Below, in pieces: positions 57,141 through 64,000 of a stretch of 64,000 nt of DNA (positions are counted from its first letter, which is position 1; each line of letters starts with the position of its first letter). The notes under the pieces are model-generated. The model was not told where the DNA came from. It worked only from the letters and a program-made list of their open reading frames with translations, and searched no databases. This DNA is from Blakeslea trispora (taxonomy: Eukaryota > Mucoromycota > Mucoromycetes > Mucorales > Choanephoraceae). The stretch lies in contig JAIWNE010000031.1 in NCBI GenBank assembly GCA_025331445.1, positions 62,001-126,000 of the forward strand, written 5' to 3'. The position numbers were made by a program, and so were the translations under genes.

Positions 57141-57960
57141 ACACTTAAGAACCCATTTCTTTTATTCCATTACTTGTATTCCAACCCCCTTTATTATACA
57201 TAACAATATGCCCTTCTTTCTTATATACTTTGCCTTAGAGCTTAGAAACATAATACCGTTTTTATATGTCCTTTCCCTTTTTATATATATTTTTTTGTAT
57301 GAAAACCAAATTCTTGTAACTTATGATTTTTTATTAAATATTAATTGACTATAACAAACAAATGTCTCTCTTTTTTTTTTATTGTGATTGCTATTGGTCC
57401 CTTAAAAGAAACCATGGATCATTTATGCGACAAACACAAAAAAGATAGACCCTGAACTGTAAATAAAAAAAAAAAAGACATTTAATACCACAATTAGTAT
57501 TCGTCTTTTTACATGTTACACAACCATCAGTCAAAAACGTGTTTGGAAATAGATCTGCTTGTCCTCGGGATGATTTGATAAATATAGAAAATGACTGCAT
57601 GAAAATGAGCTTTAAAGATGGACAATAAGTAGCTTGGCATTATTTTATATTTACAACTGATCAAAAGAAGAATGTTTTCAAAGGGTGTGAGAGAGAGAAA
57701 AGCGTATGCATATATGTGTAAAAAGGGAGATGAGAGTGATTGTATAGGCGGATGTGTATGATTGTTTTTTTTGAAATAAAGTGTATAAGTGAAAAAGAAA
57801 GACAAAACAAAGGGGAGGGGTCATATATATATAGTGTGTGTTTGTGTGTGTGTTTTTGGGGGAAGAAATCTATTCTCTTGTCTTTCTCTCTCTTTTCCCT
57901 CCTTCATTCAATGGCATAAACGTAACATGAATCATGTTAAGCTAGAAAAAAAAATGCATT
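57141..57960. other. Convergent 3' flank, homeodomain and Rua1-like genes
   Basis: 820 bp between two convergent stop codons. AT-rich with AATAAA-like runs and a GT-repeat patch at about 57835-57853. Several short frames on both strands follow repeats and lack support. Confidence 0.5.
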
Positions 57961-60288
57961 TTATCGCTTTTTTGGTACATTAGGCTTTGGCTTATGATAG
58001 ACGTGACACTATAGTTACCAAAGAAATTAAGTTTGAATTCATTAACATGTAAATACTTTCTCTTTTACCTTGTGTGCATGTCGATACCAAAGCACGCTAT
58101 TCTTTCTTTTTACATTACTGACTGCAACCCATGTATGACACTGATGACATAAGCCTTCAACTAAGTCTTGATCAACCCAGCGTGTTTCAAGTGGCTGAAC
58201 AAACTCTTTGCCAGAGACAGAAGAAATACCATGAAAGAATTGTTTGTGATACCTTTTAAATAAAACAAAATGGATCAGAAGACTGCACGTAATTGAAAGG
58301 AAAAGTAGTAACTTACCAATAAGCACTATTTTTAAGTTGTAACCATTTGCCTGGCTTACATGTATCACATAAACCTTCTTTCGATTGACCATTGTACCGT
58401 ACCCATTGGGGTGTATATTTGTCACCTGCAAACCGAAGTTTTTGCTTGCGAGGCCTTGCTTCAGGATCAGTCCGTGCTGCCTCAATATCACGCGTTGACA
58501 TCTCGGGATAATCCTCTTCGTTTGTCTCTTCTTCCAAGATCTCCTCATAATCTTCTGTATGAACTGCTTTTTGCTTTTTTCTCTTTGGCTTTGCAAGGAT
58601 AGGTGGTGGGTGGTGAATGGGTTGCTGCATGACATGTGGTTGCTGTGATTGCTGTGGATCTAGTAATGCTTGAGAGGGCAACGGTAGTTTACCGTTAGCG
58701 GGATAGAAATAACGTTGTTGCTGTGGTGACGGTTGCTGCAGTGACTGTTGTGGTTGCATGGGATGTTGAGGAGGGAACGTATAAGAATAGTATGGGTGTT
58801 GATGGGGATCGAGTTCGCGTTTCATGCCTGTGTTGTTGTTGACGTCAGGCTGGCGAGCCAATGGATGTAGCACTGGCATACCTGGATGAAGGGGGTGATG
58901 TTCCTGAGGATAGCGAGAGTAAGTGTGAGGTACAAGAGGAGAGCTCATGTTGGGATGATACATTCGCCCACGAGGTGAAATAGGATGATTCGTGTATTCA
59001 ACGGAAGTACTACTTGTGCTGCTGTTGCTGCTGTAAGGATGGGCAGGTTGATGGTGAGGATGAGGGATATGATGAGGATGAGGCGGTAATGAATGAGGTG
59101 GAGTATGCAGATCGTCATGACTCCAGCTCACCTTTGTAGGTGTATGGTAGAAGGATTCTTGCTTAAACATAGGCACATCAGATGAAGTATAACTGATATG
59201 ATCATGAATGCCATTACCCATATTGATGTGACCTTCGTTGGCACCACTGCCAGCAGCGGCGGCAGCAGCAGCAGCAGCAATAGAGGCATTTGTAGCGTTG
59301 ATTGAATTTGTGGATTGATGAATATTATGCAAAAGATCAGGTCTTTCCAAAAATGACTCAGGCATTGTCTGCCAACTCATATTAACATCATAGGAGTGAC
59401 GGCGGTTAGTTTCTGCAGGTAGTTTATCGGGCCAAGAAGTCTTGTTGTGTGACGGAATTGACATATCATCTTGCCATTGCTGCTGTGTGTGGGTAACTAA
59501 ATATATAAAATTACCAAATATAATAAATAAATAAAAATTTTTTAGCGCAAGGCAATAGAAGAACGCAAAAAAAAAAATTTTTTTTATGCGCATAATTTGT
59601 TTTCCTTATAATTTTTATGCCTTTAAAACAGACACTTTCTTTTACTTTTTGTCATTTTTTTTTGTCCCTGTTTCTCTCTCTCTTTTTCTCAATATTTACC
59701 TTTATGTTCAGGTTCGCTTGTTTTCGGAAATGCCATAAGCTTATTAAAGTTGGCTAATAGCATGGCTGCTTCAATAGAATTTCTTTGCTGTGAGAGATGT
59801 AAACTCAGTTGTGCTTCATGCTTTAAACCAAATGGCAATCCAAGGATAGCAGGGCTGCTTTTACGCTTGTCATATCTATTGAGCAGAAGGGCAGGATTTA
59901 ATGTGCCTCGGTGGCTACTACTGCCTTGCTCGTCTTCATATTCTTCATAGTCTTCGTATTCTTCCTCTTCCTCTTCTAACTCGTCCATTTCTTCCAGCCT
60001 CAAGTCTTTCTCTAGCTTGATACACTTTGACTCTTCAAGTTCTTGTGAAGCCATTGGTTCATCATAGTTTAGACCTGATGCAGAAGGAGGAGAGGGAGAG
60101 GTAGCTTGGCTGTTTGTGTTGTACTCTTCTTCAACTACAGTAGGCAAGATGGTGTGCATAGAAGTTGGCTTATAGTCTGAGGTTGATGGCAGGTTAAGGC
60201 GATCGGATGAAGGCACTTCCTTGTAAGAAAGTACACTGCGGTCTTCTGTTGCTGTAGTATTAGGTGGAATAAAGCCTTGAATATCCAT
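57961..60288 (-). CDS. Rua1-type transcription regulator
   Basis: Four exons on the minus strand: 60288-59700, 59496-58317, 58252-58069, 58008-57961, giving 666 aa. The N-terminal 540 aa is disordered: a very acidic run (EEEEEEYEDYEEYEDEQ), a poly-Ala run, and His/Pro/Gln-rich stretches. The C-terminal ~120 aa matches the Rua1 C-terminal domain: RFAGDKYTPQWVRYNGQSKE, GLCDTCKPGKWLQLKNSAYW, then WVDQDLVEGLCHQCHTWVA and LWYRHAHKCHVYHKPK, with paired CxxC and His residues that probably bind zinc. The last exon is 48 nt; without it the frame would end 27 bases past the donor and lose the CHVYHKPK end. Rua1 of Ustilago activates a glycolipid cluster. The target here is unknown. Confidence 0.85.
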
Positions 60289-63200
60289 AATAGTAATTTT
60301 TTTTTCTTGCTGTTGCTACTCTTGTAATTTTTTTTTTTACTTGAAAAATTATATGTAAAGAATAAGAGGATGGTCTATGCTGTCTTTGATTTTGAAACAC
60401 ACTCTTTCTATCTTTGATTGTTTTTTTTGGGGGGGTTTTTTTTAGGACACTCAATATTCATGCTTATTTTGGCATTTTCTTACTTTATGCAGACAGGGAA
60501 GCTTATGAGCTTAAACAGAAAATAAAAAAAAAAAGAGGAAAGAGAAGAGAGAGAGAGAAAAAAAAAAACGAAATCAAGCATACACACAAAAAATTAAAGC
60601 AACAAAAAAGAACTAACCAATCAGTGCCTATGATATGCTTGAGCCTCACATTAACAATTGTGACTGGCATAGAATAAAGATCTTGCTTTTGTCACTATCT
60701 CCTCTTTTGCAAGCCTCTTTAGCCCTTAAGTACTGTATTTAATAGAGAATTCAAGGCACCTGTACTTGTGCTTATATAGCCTCTGTATGAATTCACCATA
60801 GAAATAAACAGCATGATTTGGGGGACAGATTAAAAGATGAAGAATTTTTTTTTAGACTTTTTTAATGCCTCCGAAGAATAGAATGCATGAGATGGCTTGT
60901 TAATTTAAGCTCAACTATAGCAGTGATTGGCTGAATTTCATAAAATCGAAATTACAGTCTTGTAGTTTTTTTTTAATTACCAACTAAATGTGAATATAAG
61001 TTGTATGGGGTGAATGAATATAATTGCTTACCAACCATGTTGGTCAAGAAATAGAAAGACAAGCTATAGAATAAAAACATAAGAAATAAGAATAGTAGCG
61101 GAATAAGAAGAAAAGTGCTTCTCTGGATAAATGCCATAAGATGTGGTTTTATATAGTTGTGAATGAGTACAATGCTATATTGCACAAGCACAGGTACAAC
61201 TTCACCACCATCGCAACACACAACAGCCTTTCCGTTTCAATTTGTCGCACTTTAAAAACGACTTGTCGCGTTCTGAAATGTGATGGAATACAAGGGGGGG
61301 AAAACGAAACTGAGGTACAAAAAGTTAATGCAGGCAAGTGTTATGCACCTGGTCATAACCTCCTCTTTTTTTTTTTTTAGAGTAAAACAAAGGATGTTTG
61401 TAACAAAGTGTATAAACAAAAAAAAACAGTGTTTGAAAACCATAATATGAAACAATACAACTTACAATACTGATTGAATGATTGATTTACTTGTCTCCCC
61501 TCTCCCCCCCTTCAATATAAAATAAGGTTACGTTTTGTGACAGGTTTTGGATTCAAGAAACACTTGTAAAGCTGATGATATCTCTCCATCTACACAGTCA
61601 ACTTGACATCTCGAGAACAATGTTGTCTATACTGCCTAATTGTATTCAAGCAAGACGATCTGTGGTGTAATACTGATCTTCAGCTATGTATTCGTAAAGG
61701 TAGTTACTTTCAAGATCATGTCTTTGTGTTACTAGATACTAGGTAGAAGGGATCACAATTCGCAATGCATAAATATAGTACCCAATAATTTCCGAATAAA
61801 GTGTAGGTTTAGGTCGAATCAGTAACCTTTAGTTCGGTTCCTTTACTTTATGTAATCAAAAACGAATAGTCGCAATTCTTATTGTTATTTATGCTTTTCA
61901 AAAGGACCTGTAGTGCTCGGGGGGAAACAAGCAATGCATTGTTTGTCTTTTATAGCAATCTATCTCCTTGTTGCCACCTCTAATGAACTATAGCAATTAA
62001 GAACATTTCAGAATAAAACAACATAGAGATTAGCACTCCAAACAAAAAAAAATATAAATGAATGATCTATCAACGCATGGCTTATCTTTGCGTATTAGAG
62101 GTCTATTTCTTTATTGTTTCTAGAGCAAGTGGGAAAAATATACACCTTCCTCGTGCAAATAGACATTGGGTGAGGGGAAGTGCAACTCAAGAGGTAATTT
62201 AATTTCTTTATTGAGACCAAGTAGTGTATAACAATCATCTTCTCTTGCCTTCTCCATGGCTATGTCCTTGAGCCATTAAGTAGTTCAGCTGTCTACTGTA
62301 AGAACAGGTAATTAAGCTCTTGGACTTAAGATGCTTGTGCATGGTGTGCTTACTTTGATCATTTCTATATCTTGTGCTTGCATGTAGAGCAAAGACATAA
62401 CCAAAATAGACATTGGCAGTCACTTTAAGCAGTCCGCTACAATTTAATCAAGATAAAAAAAATTTTCTCTTTCTCTTTCATCCTGTCTTGCTGTAGGCTA
62501 TAAAAGAGGCAGTCTAATTTTTTTTTTAATTTATTTCTTTTTTCTTCTTTATATACAAGACAAAAGGTAAATATCAGAACTTTCTAGAGGAGAAAGAGAA
62601 AAGAAAGGGACCAAGGATTATAGAAATATTTGCTACTTCTGAGAGATAGTGAAGTCAATAATTATCACCAAGATCTATGAGGTTTCCTTATTTCTCTTTT
62701 TTCTAACCAGCTATTCTACTGTGTTATCATTTTACTTATTCCCTTTTTCCTTATAGATATCCTTTTCTTGGGTCTTTTTATCTATTTTCTTTAAATAAAC
62801 CTATTTTTTTGAATTTATTTGTAATTTACTTGTATTATTTGGCAGTTTATTAAAGCAGAAATTTCACTTTTGTACCCTTCAAAAAAAAACAAAAAAGGCT
62901 CATTTGTGTATTTGAATGACAAAGTTCTATGCTCAGCTGAAAGCCTTTCTTTGAAAGATAGAATTGCAACAAGTTGAAATGACGTGATGAATACTCCTGC
63001 AAACAGAACTAAAAAGAGAGAGAGAGAAAACAAGCAGAGCGAATGAAATAGAATAATCTGTTAGAATACAAGTCACGCATCTTGTCATTTAAATAAATAG
63101 CACTTAAATGATGAATTTCGGATAAAACTCATCTTTTTTTTTTCTTTTTTTTTTTTTCTTTCTTTTCAGCCTATCAGAATTAATTTTTTAAAAAAGGTAA

Positions 63201-63363
63201 ATGAAGTAATAACAAAAAAAAAAAGAAAAAAAATAGAGGAAAATGCAGCAAATTCTGATGTTTAATTTATTCTCTCTTTTCCCTTTTCTTTTTTTTTTTC
63301 TCTCTTCTCTATTGTTATCCTGGTTTTATTTTTCCGTACATATTTTCAAAGATTATTAATAAA
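60289..63363. other. Gene-free stretch, 3.1 kb
   Basis: Divergent upstream region of the Rua1-like and BET genes. It has A-rich and T-rich blocks, a C-run near 61500, and no frame with splice or family support on either strand. The stretch at 63130-63330 (T/C- and A-rich) is probably the BET gene promoter. Confidence 0.5.
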
Positions 63364-64000
63364 ATGGATGTGGATAATGAGCCAGTAGTAAAGCAACAAG
63401 TGTAATGTATTTTGACGCGTTATTCTCACAACTCAAACTTATTTCTTCTCTTCTACAAGGCATGAAGAATTTGAAGAGATTGATAATACAGACAATAAGG
63501 TCAAGACATTAAGAGAGAATGTATCGTTGTTGGACCGTGGTAAGGGAGGCAAAAAACAGGTAAGAAAAGAGCATTTCTTGCATGTATAACTTTGGTAATC
63601 GACTGTATTGTAGTCAAGAACAAACTCACCTTCACCTTCCATTCCGCCTGGAAGCAAAACCAACATGACGCGCGATCAGATAAAGTATTGTGGTGCCATC
63701 ATGAGAAATCTAAAGAAACATAGAGATGCTGCTCCATTTCTTCATCCCGTCGATTTTGTCAAACTAAACATTCCTGATTATCCAAAGGTCATTAAACATC
63801 CTATGGATCTTACAACAGTGGATCAGAAGTTGAATTCTGGAGAATACGACAATGTAGAGGAATTTATTAGCGATATCCGTTTAGTATTCAACAATTGTTA
63901 CAAGTTTAATGGTCCTGAAGCCATGGTATCCATGCTCTGTCAAAATGTAGAAACAGCTTTTGAAAAGAGTCTAAGACAGATGCCACCTTCTAGAGGAGTA
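63364..64000 (+). CDS. BET-family bromodomain protein, 5' part only
   Basis: Exons 63364-63401, 63460-63559 and 63614 to beyond 64000; 175 residues are visible. A short acidic N-terminus (MDVDNEPVVKQQ) is followed by the first bromodomain (about residues 67-165). It has the helix-Z start YCGAIMRNLKKHRD, the ZA loop with PDYPKVIKHPMDLTTV, and the BC loop FNNCYKFNG with N145 at the acetyl-lysine-binding position (N140 of BRD4). PMDLTTVDQKL and DIRLVFNNC are characteristic of BET proteins such as yeast Bdf1/Bdf2. A second bromodomain and an ET domain are expected past the edge. It binds acetylated histone H4 in transcription initiation. Confidence 0.9.

Overview
The window is nuclear DNA of a filamentous fungus, most likely a member of the Mucoromycota (Mucorales-like). 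The evidence is intron-dense genes with short introns (about 50-90 nt, GT...AG, CTAAY-type branch points), AT-rich intergenic DNA, proteins rich in homopolymers (poly-Q, poly-A, poly-H), and gene families that look mucoromycete. These include a fungal CSL factor, a Rua1-type regulator, an ENA-type P-ATPase, a GLTP-fold protein, CWH43, and a KICS2 homologue of a type ascomycete yeasts do not have. I rebuilt exon-intron structures by hand from splice signals, frame continuity and family resemblance. No database search was run.

Layout. At 0.1-6.2 kb there is a seven-exon SAM methyltransferase (+), a small unassigned gene (-) and a decayed Tc1/mariner-type element with terminal inverted repeats. 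At 7.0-11.4 kb ribosomal protein eL20 (-) and the pre-60S AAA ATPase RIX7/NVL (+) are divergent from a 281-bp promoter. At 12.5-19.1 kb lie CWH43, a Tubby-C-like protein and a peroxiredoxin-fold protein without the canonical peroxidatic Cys (all +). At 19.3-24.9 kb a KICS2-type KICSTOR subunit (-) is divergent from a CSL (Su(H)/RBP-J) transcription factor (+). At 28.6-29.8 kb is a zinc-finger/PHD protein.

From about 24.9 to 43.9 kb the sequence is gene-poor and repeat-rich. It holds dead Tc1/IS630-type transposases, a Ty3/gypsy reverse-transcriptase scrap, an inverted pair of acidic-protein genes, an inverted-repeat unit with a Pol III box-B-like sequence, and a 259-bp array of 8-bp repeats that switches variant abruptly.

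At 43.9-53.2 kb genes are dense again: an ENA-type cation ATPase (+), then four minus-strand genes (quinone-oxidoreductase-like MDR, KHDC4/BLOM7-like KH protein, GLTP, and an unknown one-TM protein). At 56.6-64 kb are a homeodomain protein (+), a Rua1-C-terminal-domain regulator (-), and the 5' part of a BET bromodomain gene (+) that runs off the right edge.

Functional themes are ribosome production (eL20/RIX7), nutrient signalling (KICS2), membrane lipid and GPI-anchor biology (CWH43, GLTP), cation export (ENA), RNA processing (KHDC4) and a cluster of transcription or chromatin regulators (CSL, PHD protein, homeodomain, Rua1-like, BET). There is no operon logic; the only likely regulatory coupling is at the divergent promoters.
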